A stretch of 64,000 nt of DNA, taken from Elusimicrobiota bacterium (lineage in GTDB: Bacteria > Elusimicrobiota > Elusimicrobia > Elusimicrobiales > UBA9959). Numbering within the stretch: the first letter of the stretch is position 1; each line of letters opens with the position of its first letter. The DNA lies in contig JAPLKI010000018.1 in assembly GCA_026388155.1 (NCBI GenBank), forward strand, positions 124,001-188,000. The letters are read 5' to 3'. Shown one piece after another: positions 57,801 through 64,000 of this stretch. The position numbers and the translations under genes are program-made. The notes below the pieces were generated by a model. The model made no database searches and was not told the origin of the DNA. It saw nothing but the letters and a program-made list of their open reading frames with translations.

Positions 57801-59934
57801 AGGCACGGATTTCGCAGTATTGGGCTCAACATTGCTGCCCGCCGCCATGCCCGGCCGGCCCGCGGGCGCGGCATACACGCAAGTCTATGCCAGCAGTATG
57901 ACGGTCAACTGGTCGTCGGGAACCGCCATATCCGGCTATAATCCGGCGGGCACTCTTTACAAAGTGGAAGTGTCGACGGCTGCGGAATCCGGCCTCGTAT
58001 TCGGAACGTCGCTGACTTACGAGCTTAACGCCGGCTTTACCGGATTAACGCCGAACACGACATATTATGCCCGCGCGCAGGCAATAAACAATGGCGGCTT
58101 AAGCACGGATTTCGCCATATTGGACTCAACGGCCACTGCAGCGGTTATGCCGGATTTTCCCACCGGGTCCGTATTTACGCAGGTCTGCGTGAGCAGCATT
58201 ACCGTGAACTGGTCGTCGGGCACCGCCGCGGCCGGTTATAATCCGGCTGATACGCTGTACAAAGCGGAACTATCCGCTGCCGAGGGGTTTAACTCCGTTT
58301 CCGGCTCTTCGCTGACATATATCTTAACCTCAGGCTTTACCGGCCTTACGCCTGATACCACCTACTATGCGCGTGTCCGGGCGCTTGGTTATAGCGGCGC
58401 CGGGCTTTTCGCGGATCTGGGCGCGATCGTGACGCTGGCGAATGCGCCGTCGCAGACGGCGGCGATAGCCATAACTTCAATGTCGGCGAGTCTGGACTGG
58501 CTGTCCAACGGGAATCCGGAACCGGGCACAAAATATGAGCTGTGGCGGGCTATTGACCCGGAATTCACGGCGCCGGTGAAGACTATTTTGTACGCAAGCG
58601 ATTGTCTTGTTGACGGTTTGTTTCCGCAAACCACATATTACTTCAAGGTCCGCGCTGTGAATAAAACCGGGATATACACGGATTTCGATTCAAAATTAAT
58701 TGTCCGCACGCCTCCGTCTTCCCCGGGAACCATAGTGTTGTCCGGGACGGAGCCGGATGTGTCTTCCATCAAATGGACCTGGAACGCCGCCGCCGCCGAA
58801 GCGATATACAGGATCGTGAACTCCGCGGGCGATAATTTGTCGGGAGACCTTGAGGCGGGCGATGTGTTCTGGGTTGAAACCCAGCTTTCAACTAACACCG
58901 CGTATACCCGCAAAGCGGTGGTGTCCAATATATCGGGGGCTTCCACCTCAACGGCCGTTACCCTTTACACGCTGGCCGCGCCGCCGGCCGGTTCCGGGTT
59001 TTTTACGGTCTGGGGCAGTTCGGCCGTGGTGCAATGGTCGGCCAACGGCAATCCGCCGGGAACTTCATTCGAGGCGGAATATTGGACCGCCGGCGGTTCA
59101 ACGACTTCATTGGCCGTCAGCCTGACCAGCGCCGTATTGACCGGCCTGGCGCGGGAAACAACGGTCTATGCGAGGGTCAGAGCGGTTAACGGCGACGGCA
59201 TTCCCGCCGAGTATGATTCAACGGTTACCGCGTTTATTCCGAACACAATGGCGGTTATCCGGTCCGGCGGCGCCTCTACGCTTGTTTATGATCAAATATC
59301 GCTGAATATTTTACCGGATACGTTTAATGAAACCGCCACTGTTCTATTAAAACGGCCCGCCGCGGTTCCGCCGGACAACGGCGGGCTTGAGGGGTTTTTA
59401 AACAGGGTGCTGGTGGATGTGTCCGCGCAAAACCCTTCAACGCAAAAGCTTCAGCCGTTAAAGGACGTGACCGTTACCATAGATTACCACGGCATAAATC
59501 TTGCGGGAGCCGATGAAGACACGCTGGTCATCGCTGATTATAATGAAAGCCGTTCCGTCTGGGTCCCGCTTCCTTCAGCAAGGGATAAGAGCGCAAAAAC
59601 AGTAACGGCAAGAACGGGCCATTTTTCACTGTTCCAGCTTATGCACTCGCTTGCGGCGGCGAGCATGTCGGAGATAACCGTGGGCCCGAATCCCTTAAGG
59701 CCGGTCAGAGACCCGTGGGCTCAGTTCACGTTCAGGCATCTGCCTTCCGGCGCGAGCGTGAAAGTTTACACTTATCTCGGCGAATTGCTGCATGAAACGG
59801 ACGCTGACGCCTCAGGGCTCGCCGTCTGGGACGGAAAGAATAAAGCCGGCAGGCCGGCCGCCAGCGACATATATCTGGCGCTGATAGAATGGAAAGGCGA
59901 AAAGAAGATCTTGAAACTGGTAGTGGAAAAATGA
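54838..59934 (+). CDS. Papain-like (C1A) protease with Fn3 repeats and FlgD/T9SS-like C-terminal domain
   Basis: Up to 1,698 residues. The protease has catalytic Cys226 (QGNCGSCWAF), His366 (GTNHAVAIVGW) and Asn396 (IIKNSWGLSWGDNGYFYISY), numbered from the ATG at 54838. About seven fibronectin-type III-like domains follow. Three are close copies (VNWSSGTAAAGYNxAxTLYKxE...GFTGLTPxTxYYxR, about 57570-58440 bp). A ZU5-like stretch and the C-terminal VGPNPLRPVRDPW... VYTYLGELLHETD... AVWDGKNKAGRPA domain close the protein, the same type as in the giant protein. The true start is doubtful. The first 100-115 codons run through palindromes, one terminator-like, and the likely signal peptide (GRILIAGFGLSVFAAIPLVAPSGLSA) begins only near 55160. 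A TTG start at 55132 or 55135 is possible. It is probably secreted and surface-attached. Confidence 0.82.
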   Translation: MKTYSFGPAFPAKPARPLARAFFLARKLQLTATCAPKGRGNHNVVATCGSIPPEGVPPPFSDGKQGECALGTERAKKCAQNLPASVKGRGNPALLPNKLLNHRAKELPFGRILIAGFGLSVFAAIPLVAPSGLSAQEPQISTAPLNPAFEAYFAVPAKTKAVSAPAPGRALGGLPSPFDFSHMKGAHPRALSSGIESAGSGYAASYDLRALGKVSSVKDQGNCGSCWAFAAMGSLESRLLTGEFWDFSENNLKDSAGFNWGPCDGGNRDLATAYLSRWSGPWTEAADPYDDNDLSRKTPAYPSANAQKHVQEILFLPDRGGAADNDNIKWALTNYGAVQTSIYWDDAYYNASYNSYYFNGISGTNHAVAIVGWDDNFDRNRFNTAPAGNGAFIIKNSWGLSWGDNGYFYISYYDTNIIDNTVYADPEAAGAYYRVYQYDPLGQTSAIGYGSSTGWFANVFTAAEDYTQVDAVSFYTLAVNSSYEIYVYRDMPAAGNPRSGTLADSQSGSFAYAGYHSVPLAAKVPLANGQKFTVVIKMTTPGYNYPIPIEKPITGYSSAAAAGAGQSYRSSAGSTWSDITAKYPNTNANVKAFTSVIEDATPPAAITTVRDGLSADITYANSLSQLSANWTASSDAESGIRRYWYAIGTTAGDTNVAGWTDNGASTSATKTGLSLTDGQIYYFTVRAENWAGLQSDAANSDGQTVDNTAPSTIETVNDGLGEDIVYTTSGTRLSANWTPSSDGQSGIAGYWYAIGAAAGGTDVSGGWADNGMNTSVTKTGLNLAKNQIYYFTVKAENGAGLWSAATNSNGQRVDNTPLNPAFTQVNFSSLTVTWTAMPGADYAVALSSDADFTNIVSSGPQSGNSSAFTGLLGATQYFFKVRLSTETEWDYAGNRISSATFAFMPDLPGEKIYTGVCSSSMTVNWSSGTAAAGYNSAEALYEVEVSTVQDFSPVLSSSQTCNLNAGFTGLTPNTAYYTRVRAINKGGSGTDFAVLGSTLLPAAMPGRPAGAAYTQVYASSMTVNWSSGTAISGYNPAGTLYKVEVSTAAESGLVFGTSLTYELNAGFTGLTPNTTYYARAQAINNGGLSTDFAILDSTATAAVMPDFPTGSVFTQVCVSSITVNWSSGTAAAGYNPADTLYKAELSAAEGFNSVSGSSLTYILTSGFTGLTPDTTYYARVRALGYSGAGLFADLGAIVTLANAPSQTAAIAITSMSASLDWLSNGNPEPGTKYELWRAIDPEFTAPVKTILYASDCLVDGLFPQTTYYFKVRAVNKTGIYTDFDSKLIVRTPPSSPGTIVLSGTEPDVSSIKWTWNAAAAEAIYRIVNSAGDNLSGDLEAGDVFWVETQLSTNTAYTRKAVVSNISGASTSTAVTLYTLAAPPAGSGFFTVWGSSAVVQWSANGNPPGTSFEAEYWTAGGSTTSLAVSLTSAVLTGLARETTVYARVRAVNGDGIPAEYDSTVTAFIPNTMAVIRSGGASTLVYDQISLNILPDTFNETATVLLKRPAAVPPDNGGLEGFLNRVLVDVSAQNPSTQKLQPLKDVTVTIDYHGINLAGADEDTLVIADYNESRSVWVPLPSARDKSAKTVTARTGHFSLFQLMHSLAAASMSEITVGPNPLRPVRDPWAQFTFRHLPSGASVKVYTYLGELLHETDADASGLAVWDGKNKAGRPAASDIYLALIEWKGEKKILKLVVEK
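54873..55189. repeat. Palindrome-rich leader of the C1A protease gene
   Basis: Four clear structures lie in 317 bp. AAAGCCCGCGCG / CGCGCGGGCTTT (54873-54902) is followed by CTTTTTA like a terminator. A perfect 13-bp-arm palindrome CGCAAGTTGCAGT / ACTGCAACTTGCG is at 54913-54940. AAAAGGGC (55095-55102) can pair with GCCCTTTT (55114-55121), whose overlapping CTTTTGCCC can instead pair with GGGCAAAAG (55145-55153). CGAATCCTG / CAGGATTCG is at 55168-55189. Alternative pairing of the middle segment could control expression. Confidence 0.6.
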
Positions 59935-60893
59935 AGATGCGTAAATTCAGCAATTTCCGCTGTTCCCTTGTTTTTCTGGCGGCCTTTGCCGCGCTCTGCC
60001 GGGCGCAGCCTGCTTTTGCCGCGTTCGGCGGCGGTGACAAAGGGACATCCGCCGCGCAATTTTTGAAATTGGGAGCAGGCGCCAGGGCCGCGGGAATGGG
60101 GGAGGCTTATTCGGCGGTCTGCGCCGACGCGGGGGCTGTTTACTGGAATCCCGGCGCGCTAAGCGCTCTGAGAGGCGTTTCCGGGACTTTTACGCACGCC
60201 GGCTTGTTCGGCGCGCTGACTTATGACTATCTGGGCTACGCGCAGTCCCTGAAGAATATCGGAACTGTCGCTTTGGGCATTCAGTATTTGTCCGCCGGCC
60301 GCATACCTGAAACGGACTCCGGCGGCTTTGAAACCGGGAATAATATGACCCCGGTCCAGCTTGCCGTCTCCGCAGCCTATAGCCGGAAGATCGGCGGTTT
60401 TGGAATAGGCGCGGCCGCCAAATATATCAGGTCCCGGCTTGCGGGGAGCGCCTCCGCGTTAGCCGCCGACGCCGGCATTTTAAGCCCGGGATTAATAAAC
60501 GATAAACTGCGGCTGGCATTCGTCGTTCAGAACGCCGGAGGCGGCTTGAAATACGGGCAAAGGGCCGATCCGCTGCCTTTGAATTTTAAACTGGGCGGCG
60601 CATTTTCTTTTTCGGACAAGCTCATTCTCGGCCTTGACGTGAATTTTCCGCGGGATAACGGGCTTTATGCCGGCGCGGGCGCCGAATATCTTTTCCGTTA
60701 TTCCGCTGTTTCTTTTGCGGGGCGGCTCGGGTATAATACCAGAACGCCGGGAGATATTGACGGTATGGCCGGAGTATCTGCGGGCCTTGGGATTATGTTC
60801 CGCAACCTGGCGCTGGATTACGCTTTTATTCCGTTCGGTTCGCTTGGCAGCGCGCATAGAATATCATTGAACTTTAACTTCGGCGGCGATTGA
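59931..60893 (+). CDS. PorV/PorQ-like outer-membrane barrel
   Basis: A 320-residue outer-membrane protein with a signal peptide (MKMRKFSNFRCSLVFLAAFAALCRAQPAFA). The N-terminal motif GTSAAQFLKLGAGARAAGMGEAYSAVCADAGAVYWNPGALSAL is the PorV/UPF0164 signature, followed by about fourteen strands and a C-terminal HRISLNFNFGGD. It starts in an ATGA overlap with the protease gene. In Bacteroidota PorV carries T9SS cargo; the pairing here mirrors the giant protein plus PorV-OmpA couplet and suggests a cargo-specific partner. A bidirectional terminator follows. Confidence 0.85.
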   Translation: MKMRKFSNFRCSLVFLAAFAALCRAQPAFAAFGGGDKGTSAAQFLKLGAGARAAGMGEAYSAVCADAGAVYWNPGALSALRGVSGTFTHAGLFGALTYDYLGYAQSLKNIGTVALGIQYLSAGRIPETDSGGFETGNNMTPVQLAVSAAYSRKIGGFGIGAAAKYIRSRLAGSASALAADAGILSPGLINDKLRLAFVVQNAGGGLKYGQRADPLPLNFKLGGAFSFSDKLILGLDVNFPRDNGLYAGAGAEYLFRYSAVSFAGRLGYNTRTPGDIDGMAGVSAGLGIMFRNLALDYAFIPFGSLGSAHRISLNFNFGGD

Positions 60894-60900
60894 CTTGAAT

Positions 60901-60940
60901 AAAAAATGTCCCGCCGTAAAAACGACGGGACATTTTTTAT
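60901..60940. terminator. Bidirectional terminator between convergent genes
   Basis: AAAAAATGTCCCG... and ...CGGGACATTTTTT form a hairpin with A-run on the left and T-run on the right, serving both the PorV-like gene (plus) and the histidine kinase (minus). Confidence 0.8.
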
Positions 60941-60949
60941 GCCTAATTG

Positions 60950-60982
60950 CCTACGACGTATGGCTTATGGCCTACGGCAGTA
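60950..60982. repeat. Copy of the TATGGCTTATGGCCTA intergenic word
   Basis: GTATGGCTTATGGCCTACGGC lies between the terminator and the kinase stop (shown in parts: GTATGGCTTATGG, CCTACGGC). It matches the arms of the repeat at 1973-2057. Confidence 0.45.
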
Positions 60983-60987
60983 TTGTA

Positions 60988-62550
60988 TTACAGCGGCAGG
61001 AGTATGGTAAAAGCGGAGCCTTTTTGCAGCTGCGACTTCACAACAACGCGGCCCTTATGCAGCTCCGCCATTTTTTTAACGAACGCAAGCCCAAGCCCCC
61101 AGCCTTCAACCTGGCCGGTGAATGAGGCCTCTACCTGGTAGAATTTATTGAAAATGTTGTCCAGTTCTTCGCCGGGGATGCCCGGACCGTTGTCTCCTAC
61201 CGACAACAGGACGTGGCCGTTCCTGCTCTGGGCGGAGATGAGAACCATTTTTTCTTTGGCCGGGTTGAATCTGACGGCGTTTTCCATAAGACATTTAAGA
61301 GCGCTTTTCGTCAGGTTCCTGTCGGCGTTCAGAATCACCGGTTCCGTAACCGATATCTGAAAGGTGATGCCCTCAACATCCCTGAAGCGGTTTTTCAGCA
61401 TGTCCGTCGTTTCTTCTATAAGTTTAAGGATGTCGAAACTTGTTTTGTTCAGGGCCGTTTCATCCAGACTCTCTATGGTCACAAAATCAAGCAGATTTTC
61501 CACAAGGGCGTTCAGTTTCCGGCCCTGCGCAAATATTGTGCCTGAAGATTTTTTTATCATGTCCGGCAGATTTTTGGCCTGCGCCTCTTCGCTGAGTATC
61601 TGGGCATAGCCGTTTATCGAGGCCAGGGGCGTTTTGAATTTGTGCGAGATAAGCGACAGGAAATTCCTTGCCATACACTCTTCAAGGCGCTGGGCGGTTA
61701 TATCCGAGAGTATCCAGAGCCAGCCTTCATGCAGTGAAACTCCGTCCTTGTTTTCCTTGAAAAGCTTCATGGCCGCGCCTTCCAGATAGAATTTTTTCGG
61801 TTTTTCCCTGAAGGCCTCAAAGCGGGACACCGGTTGGTCGCATATCAGAATGGTTTCAAGGCCGGGTTTTATGGAAAAATCCTGAAAGGCCGTTTTTATA
61901 TTATTGAACTGGTATTTATCGTGTTCAAGATAGAGTTTGGCGGAATTGTTGAGTATCGTTATTTCTCCGGCGGTGTCGGTCAGTATGGCGCCTTCTTTTA
62001 TCTTTTTAAAAACTATCTCCATCTTGCGCTTTTCCTCTTTCACGGAGGAAAAAAGCCGCGAGTTTTCTATGGCGATGGCGGCCTGTGAGGCGAAGGCTTC
62101 AAAATTATTCTTGTCGGTTTCGGAAAAATCCCCGTCCGTCTTGTTTATGGCCTGCACCACCCCTATAACCTTGCCCTTGATGATCATGGGGCAGGTTAAA
62201 AGCGACCGGGTGGTATACCCGCTTTTAGCGTCGGCTTTTTTTGAATGACGCGGGTCGTTAACTACGTCGTTAATTATTATCGAGCGCGCTTCTTTGGCGC
62301 AGGAGCCCGCTATCCCCTCGTCAAGTTTGAAGCGCATTTTCTGCACGTCTTCCGGCAGGCCGAGAGCCACGTCAAAATAAAGCTCTTTGTTTTTTTCATC
62401 CAGCAGGTAAAGCGAGGCGCGCTCCGCCCCTACCACGCGCGAGGCCAGGCGCATTATGGTGTTCAGCAGTTCCGATATCTCCAGTTTAGAGGACAGCAGC
62501 CGTGAAACCATCACCAGCATTTCAAGGCTTTCCTGAGATTGCAGTATCAT
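60988..62550 (-). CDS. Soluble GAF-PAS sensor histidine kinase
   Basis: A 520-residue cytoplasmic kinase without membrane segments. A GAF domain (about 25-160; ERASLYLLDEKNKELYF, CPMIIKGKVIGVVQAINK) is followed by a PAS-like domain (about 185-295). HisKA carries the phospho-acceptor His near residue 303 (SLISHKFKTPLASINGY). HATPase_c has the N box (LKCLMENAVRFNP), G1 (DNGPGIP) and G2 (GWGLGLAFVKKM). It probably senses a soluble ligand or redox state and phosphorylates an unseen response regulator. I use the ATG at 62550 with GGAAA upstream; a TTG 30 bp further upstream is possible. It runs opposite to the PorV-like gene. Confidence 0.88.
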   Translation of the reverse strand: MILQSQESLEMLVMVSRLLSSKLEISELLNTIMRLASRVVGAERASLYLLDEKNKELYFDVALGLPEDVQKMRFKLDEGIAGSCAKEARSIIINDVVNDPRHSKKADAKSGYTTRSLLTCPMIIKGKVIGVVQAINKTDGDFSETDKNNFEAFASQAAIAIENSRLFSSVKEEKRKMEIVFKKIKEGAILTDTAGEITILNNSAKLYLEHDKYQFNNIKTAFQDFSIKPGLETILICDQPVSRFEAFREKPKKFYLEGAAMKLFKENKDGVSLHEGWLWILSDITAQRLEECMARNFLSLISHKFKTPLASINGYAQILSEEAQAKNLPDMIKKSSGTIFAQGRKLNALVENLLDFVTIESLDETALNKTSFDILKLIEETTDMLKNRFRDVEGITFQISVTEPVILNADRNLTKSALKCLMENAVRFNPAKEKMVLISAQSRNGHVLLSVGDNGPGIPGEELDNIFNKFYQVEASFTGQVEGWGLGLAFVKKMAELHKGRVVVKSQLQKGSAFTILLPL

Positions 62551-62619
62551 ATCGTTTCCGGTTATCCGAATCGCTGACAACGCCGCAAGCCCCGCCCCTT
62601 TGGTCCGGGAAATTCGGGT

Positions 62620-63489
62620 TTAAAAAAACACCTGAACCAACAGCTTATAATAATCCTTGCAGGCCCCGGGGTTTTGCTTATACAAGTTATACGCCAAATC
62701 AAGCGAGGATTTTTCATTCAGCCGCATTTTGAGCCCGAAAACAGCCGAATTAGCCGGATCCTCCTGCCTGAAAGATATTCTACTAAATCCCGCGTAAAGA
62801 TAACTATTAAAATCAGGCGCCATGTTGCGCGCGAATTGGAGTGTCAGCGTCCACTCGGGCAGCGCGTTGATCGTTCTAAAGGTTCCCAGGTAGAACAATT
62901 CCGACTGGTCCAGGGCCGGGTTTATTAAATTTGAGTTTTTCGCCCCGGAGGGTTTGGTGAAACCCGCGGCTGAGACCGAAAAGAAAAACTGGTTCTCCAG
63001 AGCCTTTTCCATCTGCGCGCCAAAGGCGCTCTGGCTGAATGTTTTGTTTATTATTGTTCCGCCGGTGTTTTGGCCGGTTTTTTGTTCGGCCGTCGCTCCT
63101 GAAAGGGTGAGGTGCAGGTAGCTTGGATTTGAGTTGTCGTTCAGAGAGGTCAGAACGGAAAATTGCGCCCCGTGCGCGCTTGATCTTATGCGGCCCGCGG
63201 GATACAGAAAGGGCTTAAAAGACAGAAAATAATGAGCGCCTGAATACAAGACAGGCAGCCGCAAAGAATACACTTTGTCCCGGTATGTCCCGCCGTCCTC
63301 ATAGAAAGAGGCGCCCGGCGCGATCACGGTTCGGGTTGAGATGTTGGTAAAAACAGAGAAAGCGTCTTTGGCAAAACCGTTCGAGCCAAAGGAGTACTCA
63401 TTCTCCGCCCACCAGGCGCCGCGAAGCGGAGCGCACGCAAGCAATAAAAGGACCGCCAGTGCCGGTAACGGCTTCAAGGACTTTCTCAT
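62620..63489 (-). CDS. Outer-membrane beta-barrel-like protein
   Basis: A 289-residue exported protein with a signal peptide (MRKSLKPLPALAVLLLLACAPLRGA). The mature part is made of alternating hydrophobic strands (HYFLSFKPFLYPAG, FFFSVSAAGF, SYLYAGFSRISF, LDLAYNLYK) and ends in VQVFF, an outer-membrane assembly signal. It is possibly a 12- to 14-stranded barrel of unknown cargo. It lies 69 bp upstream of the kinase start, on the same strand, and may be co-transcribed with it. Confidence 0.72.
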   Translation of the reverse strand: MRKSLKPLPALAVLLLLACAPLRGAWWAENEYSFGSNGFAKDAFSVFTNISTRTVIAPGASFYEDGGTYRDKVYSLRLPVLYSGAHYFLSFKPFLYPAGRIRSSAHGAQFSVLTSLNDNSNPSYLHLTLSGATAEQKTGQNTGGTIINKTFSQSAFGAQMEKALENQFFFSVSAAGFTKPSGAKNSNLINPALDQSELFYLGTFRTINALPEWTLTLQFARNMAPDFNSYLYAGFSRISFRQEDPANSAVFGLKMRLNEKSSLDLAYNLYKQNPGACKDYYKLLVQVFF

Positions 63490-63619
63490 GTTTTCATATT
63501 ATATATTATTGAGCCCCGCCGTCCGTTATTTTTACGCGTGTCAACAGGATAAGGGGATAGAGGCGAGCGGCTGGCGGTTTAGGGAAGGGGTGCGAAGCAC
63601 AATTCAGTGATCAAGTTTT
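63490..63619. repeat. Intergenic space with G-rich host repeat
   Basis: This 130-bp space holds AAGGGGATAGAGGCGAG and GGTTTAGGGAAGGGG (63555-63592), resembling the G-rich arm at 3323-3358. AT-rich TATTATATATTATT near 63496 could contain a promoter for the barrel gene. No gene is seen. Confidence 0.45.
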
Positions 63620-64000
63620 TTATTTCTGCCCCTCCACCCTATGCGCTGCCCCCTGTCGTAAAACGGCCAGCCAGCTTTTCGCCGATTCGACCGTTATTAC
63701 GGCGGCCAGCGCCAGCATGATCACCGTAAGAGCCACGTTCAGCCAGCCCTGCAGGTCGTGGCGGGGAAGATAGTTGCCTGTTATGTTCATTATACCCGCG
63801 GTGACCGTTGTGGCCAGCATGAAAAGAAACGGTATAAAGGTCACTAACGCATGTACGGCTTTAGTCCTTTTAAGTATGAAAGTTGTGCCTATGGCCAGCG
63901 CTATTGCCGATAACAGCTGGTTGGCTACCCCGAACATCGGCCAGATCGTGCTGATATTGCCGGCAAGCAGCATACCGCCCCAGGCAGCGCAGACCAGAAA
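63620..64000 (-). CDS. cstA: C-terminal part of a CstA-type carbon starvation/peptide transporter
   Basis: The frame runs off the right edge and stops at 63620; 126 residues are visible. TIWPMFGVANQLLSAIALAIGTTFILKRTKAVHALVTFIPFLFMLATTVTAGI (in parts: WPMFGVANQLLSAIAL, ALVTFIPFLFMLATTVTAG) is the conserved C-terminal membrane region of CstA, which imports peptides or pyruvate. Three hydrophobic segments are visible, followed by a short charged tail. Confidence 0.85.
   Translation of the reverse strand, partial: FLVCAAWGGMLLAGNISTIWPMFGVANQLLSAIALAIGTTFILKRTKAVHALVTFIPFLFMLATTVTAGIMNITGNYLPRHDLQGWLNVALTVIMLALAAVITVESAKSWLAVLRQGAAHRVEGQK

Noticed and set aside
62551-62580. Upstream TTG start of the histidine kinase
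   Set aside because: The ATG at 62550 is a better start; the extra ten residues are not part of the GAF domain.
1-64000. tRNA, rRNA or riboswitch genes
   Set aside because: No cloverleaf, rRNA segment or known riboswitch core was recognised on either strand by eye.

Overview
The window is bacterial, moderately GC-rich DNA with host genes at both ends and one complete Mu-like transposable prophage in the middle. The host fits a Gram-negative from a less-studied phylum, because it has outer-membrane PorV/UPF0164-type barrels, exported cargo with FlgD/T9SS-like C-terminal domains, OmpA and many lipoprotein or secreted proteins. Elusimicrobiota is my best guess, from overall resemblance only; no rRNA or taxonomic marker is present.

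Left host segment (1-7652): the end of an unknown gene, a lipoprotein poly-gamma-glutamate hydrolase overlapping a carbamate kinase, threonine synthase, two small exported proteins with recognisable promoter and terminator signals, and the 5' part of a giant right-handed beta-helix protein gene. Intergenic spaces carry palindromic repeats.

Prophage (7653-40262, 32,610 bp): it is flanked by a 5-bp duplication (CCTAT at 7648-7652 and 40263-40267) and bounded by repeated 19-bp transposase-type sites. Removing it together with one copy of the duplication rejoins the giant gene in frame as about 4,883 codons. The layout differs from Mu. Tail and capsid genes (7799-22868) run leftward. Terminase, portal and head-morphogenesis genes (23019-29550) run rightward. 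The two blocks diverge from one palindrome at 22938-22960 that lies about 42-43 bp upstream of both predicted start points, and a Mor-type activator gene sits at 38939. A leftward lysogeny block (29646-31255) holds an XRE repressor and two cargo genes. The early block (31317-39932) runs rightward with a Ner-like regulator, DDE transposase, AAA ATPase, GemA, Gam, Mor and a set of very small zinc-binding proteins. The tail block has a predicted -2 frameshift and the protease gene has a nested scaffold start.

Right host segment (40263-64000): the rest of the giant gene ends in a FlgD/T9SS-like domain and overlaps a PorV-TSP3-OmpA-DUF2914 fusion by ATGA. A papain-like protease with fibronectin-type repeats and the same kind of C-terminal domain likewise overlaps a second PorV-like barrel. 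Two consecutive cargo-plus-barrel couplets suggest dedicated export or surface-attachment pairs. A soluble GAF-PAS histidine kinase, an outer-membrane-type barrel and the end of a CstA-type transporter close the window.
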